The notes beneath the pieces were generated by a model. It searched no databases. It was not told the DNA's origin and saw nothing but the letters and a program-made list of their open reading frames with translations. Made by a program: the position numbers and the translations under genes. From Actinoplanes auranticolor (GTDB lineage: Bacteria; Actinomycetota; Actinomycetes; Mycobacteriales; Micromonosporaceae), in assembly GCF_018332655.1 (NCBI RefSeq), contig NZ_BOQL01000026.1, forward strand, positions 355,684 through 419,683: a stretch of 64,000 nt of DNA. The letters run 5' to 3'. Shown here piece after piece: positions 25,508-34,479 of the stretch (the first letter of the stretch is position 1; each line of letters opens with the position of its first letter).

Positions 25508-26823
25508 CGCGCGGTCCCCGCGAGCATTCCCTCGTCGACCGAGCAGCTCAGTGCGGCCCGGCGCAGGGCCACCACGCGCGCCTTCGCCTCGCCCTCGGGC
25601 AGCTGCCGCAGGCTCTGCCACAGTTGCACGGCAGTGCCGTGGACCTCCGGGTCGCTCATCTCGTCCGCGACCGGCTCGCGTCCGAGCAGCCAGGAGGCGG
25701 CGGCGAGCCGCTCCGGCCAACCGGCCGGCTTCTCGCATCCGGGCGGGCTGGCGAACGCGCCGAACGCCACGTCGGCCGGAATCGCCGACGGTTCCAGGAC
25801 GTGACCGTCCGGACCGGCCTCGACGCGGAGCAGGGCGACGTTCTCCCGCCACGCCGGGTAGACGTCGGGGTAGGACGTGGTGTCCTCGTGCGCCTCGACC
25901 GGCCCGTCCGGCAGCTTCGCCAGGACCGCCAGGCCCTCCCGGGCCTTGGGGGTCACCTCGGTGAGCAGTCCGGAGTGGACCCGGCTGACACACACGCGCG
26001 GCTGGTCCTCGGTGCAGACCAGGGCCCGCGCCACCGGGTCGATCGCGTCCGTGACGAGCCTGTTCCGGTGCGGCATCACGGCGATCGCCAGCGTGGCGCC
26101 CAGCACCACCGGCAGCAGCGCGGCCACGCGGATCCGCCAGCCGCCGGAGGCGAACAGCAGCACGGCGGCGACGGCGAGAGCGGCCAGCCAGATGGCCTGG
26201 GCGGCGCTGGCCCGGCCGGGCACGGTCGCATAGGCGCCCGGCATGTTCATCTCGTAGATCGGCGAGAACACCAGCGCCAGCCAGCCCCGCGGACGCGTCG
26301 CCGCCGGAATGAGCAGCAGCAGGGCCAGGCCCGCGATACCCAGGGCGGGAGCGGTCGCCACCGACGGCAGCAGGCGACCGACCGCCAGGCCGAGCCAGAC
26401 CGCCGCGATCAGCGCGAGTGCGCCGACGGCCGTGACGACGAGGACGGCCACCGGGAAGTACCGCGCGGTGCTGATGATCCACACGGCGCCCGCGATGCCC
26501 ATCACCAGGTAGCCGACCACCACCGCGACACCCATGGCGCCGAGCGTCGGCACCGTCCGTTGCGCCCGTGGACGGGGTGTGCTGCCGAACAGCTCCTCCA
26601 CGTTGGACCGGTGCTCACGGCGGGCCTGCCAGGCGCCGGCGGCCAGAGCCAGCGGCCAGAGCACCGCCAGGTAGAGCCGCTGCGTCATGGCCAGCTGTAT
26701 CCAGCCGGTGGAGAAGTCGATCCCTTCGGCGAAGAAGATCAGCAGGGTGCCGGCCACCGCCAGGGCCAGGGCCGAGCCGAGCGCCGCCGAGCGACGCAGC
26801 TCGATACCGAGAATGCGGGTCAT
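25504..26823 (-). CDS. ABC-transporter permease-like membrane protein
   Basis: The 439-residue protein begins MTRILGIELRRSAALGSALA, the N-terminal amphipathic entry and first TM of ABC-2-type permeases, and keeps WPLALAAGAWQARREHRSN, a motif of a conserved actinomycete family. Six or so TMs fill residues 15-250; the C-terminal 190 residues form a soluble domain with two Cys pairs (CTEDQPRVC, SPPGCEK). Both gene ends overlap neighbours by ATGA, placing it with the ATPase upstream. The exported substrate is unknown. Confidence 0.78.
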   Translation of the reverse strand: MTRILGIELRRSAALGSALALAVAGTLLIFFAEGIDFSTGWIQLAMTQRLYLAVLWPLALAAGAWQARREHRSNVEELFGSTPRPRAQRTVPTLGAMGVAVVVGYLVMGIAGAVWIISTARYFPVAVLVVTAVGALALIAAVWLGLAVGRLLPSVATAPALGIAGLALLLLIPAATRPRGWLALVFSPIYEMNMPGAYATVPGRASAAQAIWLAALAVAAVLLFASGGWRIRVAALLPVVLGATLAIAVMPHRNRLVTDAIDPVARALVCTEDQPRVCVSRVHSGLLTEVTPKAREGLAVLAKLPDGPVEAHEDTTSYPDVYPAWRENVALLRVEAGPDGHVLEPSAIPADVAFGAFASPPGCEKPAGWPERLAAASWLLGREPVADEMSDPEVHGTAVQLWQSLRQLPEGEAKARVVALRRAALSCSVDEGMLAGTAR

Positions 26824-27623
26824 CGGCCGGCCTCCGCCCGGTGCCGGCGCAGCAGCGCGGAATAGCCGCGCTCGGCCGCGCTGTCACCGGCGTCGCCCTG
26901 GCCGCCGCGCGTGACGAGGTCGTCCGGGGTGCCCTGGTAGACCAGCCGGCCCTCGTTGATCAGGACCACGTCCGTGCAGGCAACGACCACGTCCTCCACC
27001 AGGTGCGTGGAGACCAGGACGCAGCTGTCGACGCCGAGGTCGCGCAGTAGCTCCCGGAAGTCGAGGCGCTGCTCCGGGTCCAGCCCGACGGTCGGCTCGT
27101 CGAGCAGTAGCACCGCCGGGTCGTTGACGATCGCCTGGGCGATGCCGGCCCGGCGCAGCATGCCGCCGGACAGCGTCTTCATCCGGGCGCCGGCCTTGGC
27201 GGTGAGGCCGACCCGGTCGATCGCCCGCTGCACCGCGCCCGGCACCGCGGCCTTGGGCATCTCCTTGAGCCAGGCCATGTACTCGACGAACTCGCGGACC
27301 GTGAACCGCGGGTAGAAGCCGAACTGCTGGGGCAGATACCCCAGCCCGCGGCGCACCCGCCGCAGGTCGGCCCGGCCGTCGACCGCCTCACCGAGCAGCG
27401 TCAGCCGGCCACCGGCCGGTTTCACCACCGTGGCCAGGGCGCGCATCAGGGTGGTCTTGCCGGCGCCGTTCGGGCCGAGCAGGCCGTGCACCCCGGTGCC
27501 GAGGGCCAGGTCCAGCCCGTCGACCGCCAGGTGGCGTCCGGCGCGCACCCGCAGTTCCTCGGCGTGCACAGCCCAGGGGTGGGTGGTGGGAGCCGTCTCG
27601 TCCGCGCTCACCGTACGCATCAT
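26820..27623 (-). CDS. ABC transporter ATP-binding protein (ABC-2 exporter type)
   Basis: This 267-residue ATPase has Walker A GPNGAGKTT, Q-loop YLPQQFGFYPRFTVREF, signature LSGGMLRRAGIA and Walker B VLLLDEPTVGLDPEQR, then a switch His in VSTHLVED. The class is that of CcmA/NatA-like export ATPases. It couples by ATGA to the permease-like gene downstream and lies 77 bases after the zinc-finger membrane gene. A small extension of 20 residues precedes the domain (two ATGs, 27623 and 27620). Confidence 0.92.
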   Translation of the reverse strand: MMRTVSADETAPTTHPWAVHAEELRVRAGRHLAVDGLDLALGTGVHGLLGPNGAGKTTLMRALATVVKPAGGRLTLLGEAVDGRADLRRVRRGLGYLPQQFGFYPRFTVREFVEYMAWLKEMPKAAVPGAVQRAIDRVGLTAKAGARMKTLSGGMLRRAGIAQAIVNDPAVLLLDEPTVGLDPEQRLDFRELLRDLGVDSCVLVSTHLVEDVVVACTDVVLINEGRLVYQGTPDDLVTRGGQGDAGDSAAERGYSALLRRHRAEAGR

Positions 27624-27700
27624 CGATCCTCCGAAAAATCCGGGCAGGTGCCCGGGAGCTCATGTAACGAACTTGCATGGGTTTTCCGCCGCGGGTGGGC

Positions 27701-28501
27701 TCAGTTGTGGCTGGACAGCCGGCGGAAGTTGTCGGCCCGCAGCAAGGCGAACCCGGCCAGCGTGAGGGTGAGCAGCGCCCACCCGGGAGAACTGCCTGCG
27801 CGCAGCACCACCGGCAGTTCGGCGGTGACCACAGCGGGCATGATCACGGCCAGCGCCCAGGCGGTACCGAGCCCGAGGGCGGCCCGGCGCACACCGACGA
27901 AGGCGCCCAGGGCGATGGTCGCGGCGGTGAAGGCCAGGCACGGCAGCAGCGTCAGGGCCAGAGAGATGCCCGCCCGGTCGCTGGCCAGCGCGAGCGCCGG
28001 CACCACCACGGCCAGCACTGCGGCCGTACGCCGCAACAGCATCGTCAGCCCGGCCGCCGGCGTTCCCGCGATCAGTTCCCAGGCCGGGTCGTGGCGCCGG
28101 CTCCAGGCGATCGCGACCCCGGGCAGTGGTGCCACCGGAGCCAGCAGCGACACCAGCGACGGCAGCCCGGGCGTCAGCGCCTGGAGCAGCACAGCGCAGG
28201 CCAGCACCCCGACCGTCATGGTCAGCCACGGGACCAGATGCCAGACCAGCCAGCGCTGGGGGGTCGCCGACCAGCTCCGGCGGCGCTCCGGGGCCGGACC
28301 GGTGGTGATGCCGTCGTCGATACCGGCGGCGACCCGGGCGAGCAGGGCCCGGGTGTCGTCCGCCGTGCTGCCCGCCACCAGGGCCCGGCAGTCCGCGCAC
28401 CCTTCCAGGTGGACCTCGACGGCCCACACCGTGACCTCGTCGAGGTCGGCCGCCGGGTCGGCGTAGCGGGTGATCACGGTGGGGTTCGGATGGGTGGTCA
28501 T
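27701..28501 (-). CDS. Membrane protein with zf-HC2 anti-sigma-type zinc finger
   Basis: The 266-residue protein has an N-terminal zinc-binding H-x3-C-x2-C motif, HLEGCADC (H31, C35, C38), of the anti-sigma zf-HC2 domain, then six or so TM segments from about residue 85. It overlaps the ECF sigma factor gene by ATGA. It is probably the membrane-bound anti-sigma factor for that sigma factor, releasing it on a signal sensed in or across the membrane. The large TM part is unusual for simple anti-sigma factors. Confidence 0.85.
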   Translation of the reverse strand: MTTHPNPTVITRYADPAADLDEVTVWAVEVHLEGCADCRALVAGSTADDTRALLARVAAGIDDGITTGPAPERRRSWSATPQRWLVWHLVPWLTMTVGVLACAVLLQALTPGLPSLVSLLAPVAPLPGVAIAWSRRHDPAWELIAGTPAAGLTMLLRRTAAVLAVVVPALALASDRAGISLALTLLPCLAFTAATIALGAFVGVRRAALGLGTAWALAVIMPAVVTAELPVVLRAGSSPGWALLTLTLAGFALLRADNFRRLSSHN

Positions 28502-29049
28502 GAGAGCGCCTCCCGCAGCGCGAGCCGGGCCCGCCGGGCCCGGGACTTCACCGTGTTCTCCGGTACGCCGAGCAGCAGCGACGTCTCCCGCACCGAGAAT
28601 CCGTCGAGCACCATCGCCTGCAACACCTGTCGCGCCTCCGGCGGGAGCACGAGCAGGGCGTGTTCCAGTTCCTGGCCGACGCGGGCGGCCATCACCTCGT
28701 CCTCGGCGGCCGGGGCGACCGTCTCGGTGAGCGCCACCGCCGGAAGCTGGTTCTGCCGGGCCCGCCGCCGGAACGCGTCGACCAGGCGGTGGGCCGCGAT
28801 GGTCCACAGCCAGCCGATCCCGTTGCCGGCGGTGGCGGACCCGGCGAAGGTGCCCGCGGCCCGCCAGACGGCCAGGTAGGTCTCCTGCATCACGTCGGCG
28901 ACGACGTCCTCGTCGGCGCACCGGCGACGCAACCGGGCGAGCAGCCACGGCGACGTGCGCCGGTACAACTCGTCGAATGCGCCCCGGTCACCGGCGGCGG
29001 TGCGGCGTACGAGGTCGTCCTCGCCGGCCGCTTCCAAGCTTCGTCTCAC
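28498..29049 (-). CDS. ECF RNA polymerase sigma factor
   Basis: This protein of about 183 residues has region 2 (FDELYRRTSPWLLARLRRR, then DVVADVMQETYLAVWRAA) and region 4 (LPPEARQVLQAMVLDGFSVR, GVPENTVKSRARRAR), with no other domain. GTG 29049 is my choice; an in-frame TTG at 29058 would add three residues and no clear ribosome site favours either. It couples to the zf-HC2 gene. The regulon probably includes the ABC genes downstream. A GTGAC-ATGA-GTCAC dyad at 29094-29107 lies in its leader. Confidence 0.88.
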   Translation of the reverse strand: MRRSLEAAGEDDLVRRTAAGDRGAFDELYRRTSPWLLARLRRRCADEDVVADVMQETYLAVWRAAGTFAGSATAGNGIGWLWTIAAHRLVDAFRRRARQNQLPAVALTETVAPAAEDEVMAARVGQELEHALLVLPPEARQVLQAMVLDGFSVRETSLLLGVPENTVKSRARRARLALREALS

Positions 29050-29117
29050 ACCCAGCAAGACGAAAGATCACCGCTCGCGGTTCTCCCGTGGCTGTGACAT
29101 GAGTCACTCGCCGAGGA

Positions 29118-30620
29118 TCAGCGACCGGCGTCGCCCGGGCGGTCCCGCAGCTGGATCTCGGCGCTGTTCTGCAGGAAACTCTGCTGCGACACCGGCACCA
29201 GCACCGCGTCACGGTGGAAGCCGGGCAGGCCGGTCGCCCCGCAACTGATCATCGTCGCCTTGAGCTTGGCGATGGTCAGGGCGACGTTGTCGTAGAGGCT
29301 GCCCGCGTACGGCACGTAGCCGTCGACGCCCTCCTCGAAGGTGAGCCGGCTGCCGCCGCCGTGCTCGTAGCGCGACACGTTGCGGGCCCGGTTGGAGCCC
29401 TCACCCCAGTACTCCTTGAAGAACTGCCCGCCCACCCGGACCAGGGGCGCCGGGCTCTCGTCGAAGCGGGCGAAGTAGCGCCCCAGCATCACGAAGTCGG
29501 CGCCCAGGGCGAACGCCACCGCCATGTGCGCGTCGGTCAGCAACCCGCCGTCGCAGCACAGCGGCACGTACACGCCGGTCTCCGCGGCGTACGCGTCCCG
29601 CCCGGCCACGACGTCGATCAGTGCCGACGCCTGCCCGCGCCCGATGCCCTTCTGGTCGCGCGTGGTGCAGATCGAGCCGCCGCCGATGCCGACCTTGACG
29701 AAGTCGGCGCCCGCGTCGGCGAGGTAGCGGAACGCGCGGGCGTCCACCACGTTGCCCGCACCGATCCGGACCCGGCCGCCGTAGGTGTCGCGGACGAACG
29801 CCAGGGTGTCGGCCTGCCACACCGAGTAGCCGTCGGAGGAGTCGATGCAGAGCAGATCCGCGCCCGCTTCGACCAGCGCCGGGATGCGCTCGCGGTAGTC
29901 GTGGGTGTTGACCCCGGCGCCGACCCGGAACCGCTTGTCGGCGTCGATGGACTCGTTGCGGAACCGCTTGTGCAGCTCGTAGTCGCGGCGCAGCACGATG
30001 GACTGCAGCAGACCGCCGGCGTCGACCACCGGCAGCACGTCGAGGCGGTGGTCCCAGATCAGCGTGTTGGCCTCGGAGAGCGTGATCGTGGGCGGGGCGG
30101 TGACGAGATCCTGCGCCGGTCGCATCCGGGACGCGACCGGGCTGGCCAGATCGTGCCGGTGCGGATGGAAGTCGTCGGTCGAGATCAGGCCGATGAACCG
30201 CCCGTGCGGGCTGCCGTCGTCCGTGACCACCGCGACGTCGCGTTCGGCCGACTCCAGCAGCAGCGCGACCTCGCCGAGGGTGGCCGACGGTTTGATGTTG
30301 ATGTCGGAGAACCGGAAGCCGGCCTTGTGCCGCTTGACCGCCTGCACCATCGCGGCCTGGGCGGCGACCGGCTGGTTCTGGTGCACGAAGCTGAGCCCGC
30401 CGCACTGGGCCAGCGCGATGGCCAGCCGCGGCGAGGACACCGCGCCCATGATGGCGCTGGTCAGGGGAGTGGCCACCCGGATGGCGGCGGGCTCACCGAC
30501 GCGGTGGCGCACCAGCGGCGCGCCGAGGTCGACGGTGTCCGGGGTGCAGTCTGCGGTGGTGAGGCCGGGGACGAGCAGGAATTCGTTGAGCGTTCGCGAC
30601 ACTTCGTCGAGGATCTTCAC
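29118..30620 (-). CDS. guaB: IMP dehydrogenase, Tritrichomonas-type
   Basis: The 500-residue enzyme converts IMP to XMP in guanine-nucleotide synthesis. A TIM barrel is interrupted by two CBS domains (about 103-222: SDINIKPSATLGEVAL, then RMRPAQDLVTAPPTITLSEA). The catalytic Cys318 lies in GIGGGSICTTR, the flap Arg417-Tyr418 in NVSRYEHG, and the flap tail in FEEGVDGYVPYAG. From memory, the sequence follows the protozoan Tritrichomonas foetus enzyme closely, down to a one-residue offset at each key residue, more than it does the usual bacterial GuaB. Lys309 and Glu430 stand where that enzyme has the residues linked to low mycophenolate sensitivity. Confidence 0.9.
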   Translation of the reverse strand: MKILDEVSRTLNEFLLVPGLTTADCTPDTVDLGAPLVRHRVGEPAAIRVATPLTSAIMGAVSSPRLAIALAQCGGLSFVHQNQPVAAQAAMVQAVKRHKAGFRFSDINIKPSATLGEVALLLESAERDVAVVTDDGSPHGRFIGLISTDDFHPHRHDLASPVASRMRPAQDLVTAPPTITLSEANTLIWDHRLDVLPVVDAGGLLQSIVLRRDYELHKRFRNESIDADKRFRVGAGVNTHDYRERIPALVEAGADLLCIDSSDGYSVWQADTLAFVRDTYGGRVRIGAGNVVDARAFRYLADAGADFVKVGIGGGSICTTRDQKGIGRGQASALIDVVAGRDAYAAETGVYVPLCCDGGLLTDAHMAVAFALGADFVMLGRYFARFDESPAPLVRVGGQFFKEYWGEGSNRARNVSRYEHGGGSRLTFEEGVDGYVPYAGSLYDNVALTIAKLKATMISCGATGLPGFHRDAVLVPVSQQSFLQNSAEIQLRDRPGDAGR

Positions 30621-30681
30621 AAGGCTCCTGAGCAGTGGGCCGGGCCGACATAAAGGTACGAAACTACCAGTCGGCCCAGGC

Positions 30682-31767
30682 TCAGGGGCGCGCTGTCGCC
30701 CGGTCGAGGACGTCGTCGGCGGGGCAGCGTCCGCGCAGCACGTAGCGCTCGGTGAAGTCGGCCACCGCGTCCCGCAGCTCCCGGGAGACCCCCTGGCGGG
30801 CCAGCGACGCGTACGCCGCCACGAAGCACTCCCGCGCGGCCGCCGCCAGCTCCGGATCGGTGAGGGCGTCGCGGGCGGTCCGTTCCCAGACCCGGGGCGT
30901 GCCGGCCAGGGCCCGCGTCGCTGTCTCGGCCTCGGTGGCCGCCTGCGGGTCGTCGAGCAGGGCCGTGATCACCGCGAGCGGCACCCGCCACCCGTTGCCG
31001 GGCTGCCGGTCGGCCACGTCCAGCTCCAGGTGCCCGCGGGCCGCCACCGGGGGCCGCAGTTCCGTCAGGTGCCGGGTGAGGTCCGCGACGGTCGGCCGGT
31101 CACCGGGTCCGGACCGGCTCCAGGCGCGCAGGGTCCGGCCCGTGCCGGCCACCGGCGCGTCCAGGACCAGGGCCGTCCAGGCGGCGCGGGGGTCCGGCCC
31201 GGGCGGCGCGGACGGCAGGTTCCGACGCAGGGCCTGGCGGGTGCTGCGCCAGCCGGAGGGCCGGCCGCGCCGCAGCGGCGCGTTGGCGAACGCCGCGGCC
31301 AGCACGGGCGCGAGAGCGTGGGCCAGGTCCCACCGTCGGCGCAGCCCGTACGGCCCGTCGCCCTCGACGCCCGCTTCCAGGGCCACCCGGATGCCCGCCG
31401 TCGCGGTGGCGAACGTGTCGCCGCCGGCCGTGGCGGGATCGACGGCGTCGGCGGCCTCGGAGAGCACAGTGATCCCGTGGCCTGCGATCAGCGGCAGGGG
31501 CATCGGCAGGTCCTCGGCCATCCGCCCGGCGCAGACGTCGATCCCCGGCGAGGGTGGGCCGCTGACCACCGCGATCCGCGGCGACCGGGCGCCGAGCAGG
31601 CCGTGCCGTAGCGGTGGGCGTTCCCGCAGCGAGCCGACCAGTGAACCGGGCAGTCCCGGCTCGTCGAGCAGGAGGTCGACGGCGAGGCCGACGAAGCCGG
31701 GCACTCCAGGTGTGAAGGCGTGGTCGGCCACCAGGAGCTCGGCGGCCGGTTCGGTCAGCGACAGCAC
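30682..31767 (-). CDS. Glutamate-cysteine-ligase (EgtA/GCS2)-like protein with altered active-site motifs
   Basis: The 361-residue protein shows the EgtA fold in its C-terminal two thirds: RRWDLAHALAPVLAAAFANA, PSGWRSTRQALRRNLP and ARGHLELDVADRQPGNGWRV. The N-terminal catalytic strand, usually of the form VGLExE, reads VGLAVDLLL, and the TASVQVN-like strand reads TATAGIRVAL, so acidic and polar ligands for Mg-ATP and Glu appear lost. It is also shorter than EgtA (about 400). It is either a degenerate paralogue or an enzyme of changed function. The start GTG at 31765-31767 has no strong ribosome site. It could take part in ergothioneine synthesis only if those residues are dispensable. Confidence 0.65.
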   Translation of the reverse strand: MLSLTEPAAELLVADHAFTPGVPGFVGLAVDLLLDEPGLPGSLVGSLRERPPLRHGLLGARSPRIAVVSGPPSPGIDVCAGRMAEDLPMPLPLIAGHGITVLSEAADAVDPATAGGDTFATATAGIRVALEAGVEGDGPYGLRRRWDLAHALAPVLAAAFANAPLRRGRPSGWRSTRQALRRNLPSAPPGPDPRAAWTALVLDAPVAGTGRTLRAWSRSGPGDRPTVADLTRHLTELRPPVAARGHLELDVADRQPGNGWRVPLAVITALLDDPQAATEAETATRALAGTPRVWERTARDALTDPELAAAARECFVAAYASLARQGVSRELRDAVADFTERYVLRGRCPADDVLDRATARP

Positions 31768-31827
31768 ACGGCGCTCCCCGGGTCGATGCGAATGTCCATC
31801 CTACTCACCCGACAGGAATTATGGGTC

Positions 31828-32721
31828 TTAGGGGTGGCGGTGGTCGAGGGCCACGAAGCGGTAGCCGCGGGCCTGCAGGGCCGGGATCACCGTGCGCAGG
31901 GCGGTGTAGGTCTGCGAGCGGTCGCCGCCGCCGTCGTGGCAGAGCAGGATCCGTCCGGGCCGGGCGGCCAGCAGTCGCCGGGTGATCGCGGCGACGCCGG
32001 GGCGCGACCAGTCGCGCGGATCGTCGCTCCAGTCCAGGGGCACCAGCCGGGCCTTCGCCGCGGTCCGCAGCAGCGCCGGTGACCAGTCGCCGCCGGGGGA
32101 GCGGAACAGATTGGGGGCGTGCCCGGTGGTGTCGTAGATCTTCTCCTGGGTGCGGGCCAGCTCGCGGCGCATGTGGCGGTGCGGCCGGCGGCCCATCTCG
32201 GTGGGATGGCTCCACGTGTGGTTGGCCACCTGATGGCCGTCGCGGACCACGTCGCGGGCCACCGTCTCATGACCGAGTACCTGGTTGCCGATCATGCAGA
32301 ACAGCGCGGGCACGTGATGCTTGTGCAGCAGCCGCAGGATTTTGGGCGTCCACACCGGGTGCGGCCCGTCGTCGATGGTCAGCGCGACCGCGTCGGCCGG
32401 GAACGCCGAGCCGGGCAGAGCGCGCCGGTAGTCCTCGAGGGTGGAGACCGGTTTCTTCAGCGGCCGCAATCCGGCCGGCACCGACGGTGCCACGGACGGC
32501 GGCGGTGCGGTCGGTCGCGGCGAGGCGGTGGCCCGGGGCGAGGGTACGCCGGCCGAAGCCGACGCCGAGCCGGCCAGCACCAGCGCACCGGCCAGTCCGG
32601 GCCCGGCCCGCAGCAGGCGCCGCCGGGAGATCGCCGGCTCTCGCGCACTCGCATTATCACTCTCCGTTATGGAGAGAGGGGGCGTTGCACGCTCGAGGAA
32701 GGAGGGTCGACGGAAGATCAT
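31828..32721 (-). CDS. Secreted polysaccharide deacetylase (NodB domain, Tat signal)
   Basis: The protein of 297 residues has a twin-arginine signal peptide, SRRRLLRAGPGLAGALVLAG, near residues 32-51, a Pro/Ser-rich linker, then a NodB domain: TIDDGPH (Asp pair), NHTWSHPTEM (metal-binding His pair) and RSPGGDWSP; the C-terminal LCHDGGGDRS completes the pocket. Such enzymes de-N-acetylate chitin or peptidoglycan glycans outside the cell. I chose ATG 32721; a TTG at 32739 would add six residues. Confidence 0.9.
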   Translation of the reverse strand: MIFRRPSFLERATPPLSITESDNASAREPAISRRRLLRAGPGLAGALVLAGSASASAGVPSPRATASPRPTAPPPSVAPSVPAGLRPLKKPVSTLEDYRRALPGSAFPADAVALTIDDGPHPVWTPKILRLLHKHHVPALFCMIGNQVLGHETVARDVVRDGHQVANHTWSHPTEMGRRPHRHMRRELARTQEKIYDTTGHAPNLFRSPGGDWSPALLRTAAKARLVPLDWSDDPRDWSRPGVAAITRRLLAARPGRILLCHDGGGDRSQTYTALRTVIPALQARGYRFVALDHRHP

Positions 32722-32765
32722 GTGACGGAAAGCTATCAAGGCCGGACAAGGTAGCCGCGAGCGCG

Positions 32766-34445
32766 TCAGCCTCCGGCCACCGGCGCGGGCCGGCCCTCGC
32801 TCGGATCCTCGGTGCCGTCACGGTCCGTACGCTCGGTCAGGTACTGGTGCACCGACCGGATCACCGACGAGCCCTCGCCCACGGCTGCCGCCACCCGCTT
32901 CATCGAGCCCAGGCGCACATCGCCCGCGGCGAAGACCCCGTCCAGCGAGGTCTCGTACGGCAGCCGCGAACCGCCCAGCGCCACGTCGGTACGGATGAAA
33001 CCGTCGTCGTCGCGGTCCACCTCCACCGGCAGCCACCCGGTCGCCGGCCGCGCCCCGATGAAGCAGAACAGCCCCCGGGCCGGCGCCTCGCTGACCACGC
33101 CGGTCGGGGTGTGCCGCAGCGCCACCGTCTCGAGGTGCTCGCCGCCGTCCACCGCCTCGACGACGGTGGACGACGCCAGCCTGATCACCGGGTGCGCGTC
33201 GATCCGGTCGACCAGGTACTGCGACATCGACTCGGCGAGGGACTCCCGGCGGATCACGATCGTCACGCTCGTACACCGCCGGGCCAGGAACAGGGCCGCC
33301 TGCCCGGCCGAGTTGCCGCCGCCGAGGACGAAGACCGGACCGCCGGCGCTGAGCCCGGCCTCCAGCTCGGTGGCGGCGAAGTAGATCCCGGCGCCCTCGA
33401 GCCGGTCCCAGTTCTCCAGCGGCAACCGCCGGTACTGGGCGCCGGTGGCGACCACGACCGTCCGGGCGGACAACCGGGTGTCGTCGCCGACGAGCACCGT
33501 GAAGCCGCGCGGCTGCGGCTCGATCCCGGTGATCCGGCACGGGCTGTTCAGCCGGGCCCCGAAGCGCTGCGCCTGGATCGTCGCCCGGGTGGTCAGCTCG
33601 GCGCCGGAGATGCCGTCCGGGAAGCCGAGATAGTTCTCGATGCGTGAGCTGGTGCCGGCCTGCCCGCCCGGCCCGGTCGCGTCGAAGACGGCGACCCGCA
33701 GCCCCTCGGACGCGCCGTAGACCGCTGCGGCGAGCCCGGCCGGACCGGCGCCGACCACGGCGACGTCGTACAGCAGGTCGTCGCCGGGCAGCTGGGCCAG
33801 GCCCAGCACCTCGGCGAGCCGGCCGGGCGTGCAGCGCAGCAGCACCCCGCCCGGATGCACGACCACCGGCAGGTCCGCGCGGGTCGCCCCGGCCGAGGCG
33901 AGCTCGTCCGGCCCGCCTTCGGCGTCCACGTCCACCCACCGGTACGGGATGGTGTTGCGGTTCAGGAACGTCCGCAGGGCCAGCGAGGCCTCGGACCGGT
34001 CGGTGCCGATGATCTCGAAAGGCGCGTCCCGGGCCCCGGCCAGCCGCAACCGGCGCCGGGCGATCATGGCGGTGACCAGGAGATCGGCCAGATCGGTCTC
34101 CCGGTCGAGCAGCTCCCGCAGCCGGTCCACCGGGACGGCCAGCAGCTCGCTGTCGACAGCGGCGCGGGCCGTCACGTACGGCCGTTGCCCGGTCAGCAGG
34201 TTCAGCTCGCCGACGAAGCCCCGGCTGCCGAACCGGGCGAACTCCACCTCGTTGTCCGGCGACTCGTCCCCGACGGCGATCTCACCGGAGAGCACCACGA
34301 GCAGATCGTTGCGCTCGTCGGCCGGGCTGTAGACCACGGCGCCGGCCGGCACCCGGCGCGGCCCGCCGTACGCCCGCAGCGCGGCGAGCTGCTCGTCGGA
34401 GAACCGGGGATCGGCGGGACCCGGGCCCGCTGCCGTGCTGGTCAC
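32766..34445 (-). CDS. Cyclic-nucleotide-binding/thioredoxin-reductase-like fusion protein
   Basis: The 559-residue protein has three parts. Residues 15-125 are a CRP-like cNMP-binding domain (LSGEIAVGD, FGSRGFVGELNLLTGQRP). Residues 140-215 resemble a thioredoxin/glutaredoxin-type fold (TFLNRNTIPYRWVDVD). Residues 226-535 are a TrxR-type flavoprotein with FAD loop GAGPAG (232-237), NADP loop VLGGGNSAGQAA and FAAGDVR near the end. The CxxC redox pair of thioredoxin reductase is missing in the NADP domain, so it may be a ferredoxin/flavodoxin reductase-like or H2O2-forming enzyme. GTG start at 34443-34445. Confidence 0.88.
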   Translation of the reverse strand: MTSTAAGPGPADPRFSDEQLAALRAYGGPRRVPAGAVVYSPADERNDLLVVLSGEIAVGDESPDNEVEFARFGSRGFVGELNLLTGQRPYVTARAAVDSELLAVPVDRLRELLDRETDLADLLVTAMIARRRLRLAGARDAPFEIIGTDRSEASLALRTFLNRNTIPYRWVDVDAEGGPDELASAGATRADLPVVVHPGGVLLRCTPGRLAEVLGLAQLPGDDLLYDVAVVGAGPAGLAAAVYGASEGLRVAVFDATGPGGQAGTSSRIENYLGFPDGISGAELTTRATIQAQRFGARLNSPCRITGIEPQPRGFTVLVGDDTRLSARTVVVATGAQYRRLPLENWDRLEGAGIYFAATELEAGLSAGGPVFVLGGGNSAGQAALFLARRCTSVTIVIRRESLAESMSQYLVDRIDAHPVIRLASSTVVEAVDGGEHLETVALRHTPTGVVSEAPARGLFCFIGARPATGWLPVEVDRDDDGFIRTDVALGGSRLPYETSLDGVFAAGDVRLGSMKRVAAAVGEGSSVIRSVHQYLTERTDRDGTEDPSEGRPAPVAGG

Positions 34446-34479
34446 CGGCCAAGCATGCCCTGCACCGGCGACAGCCGGC

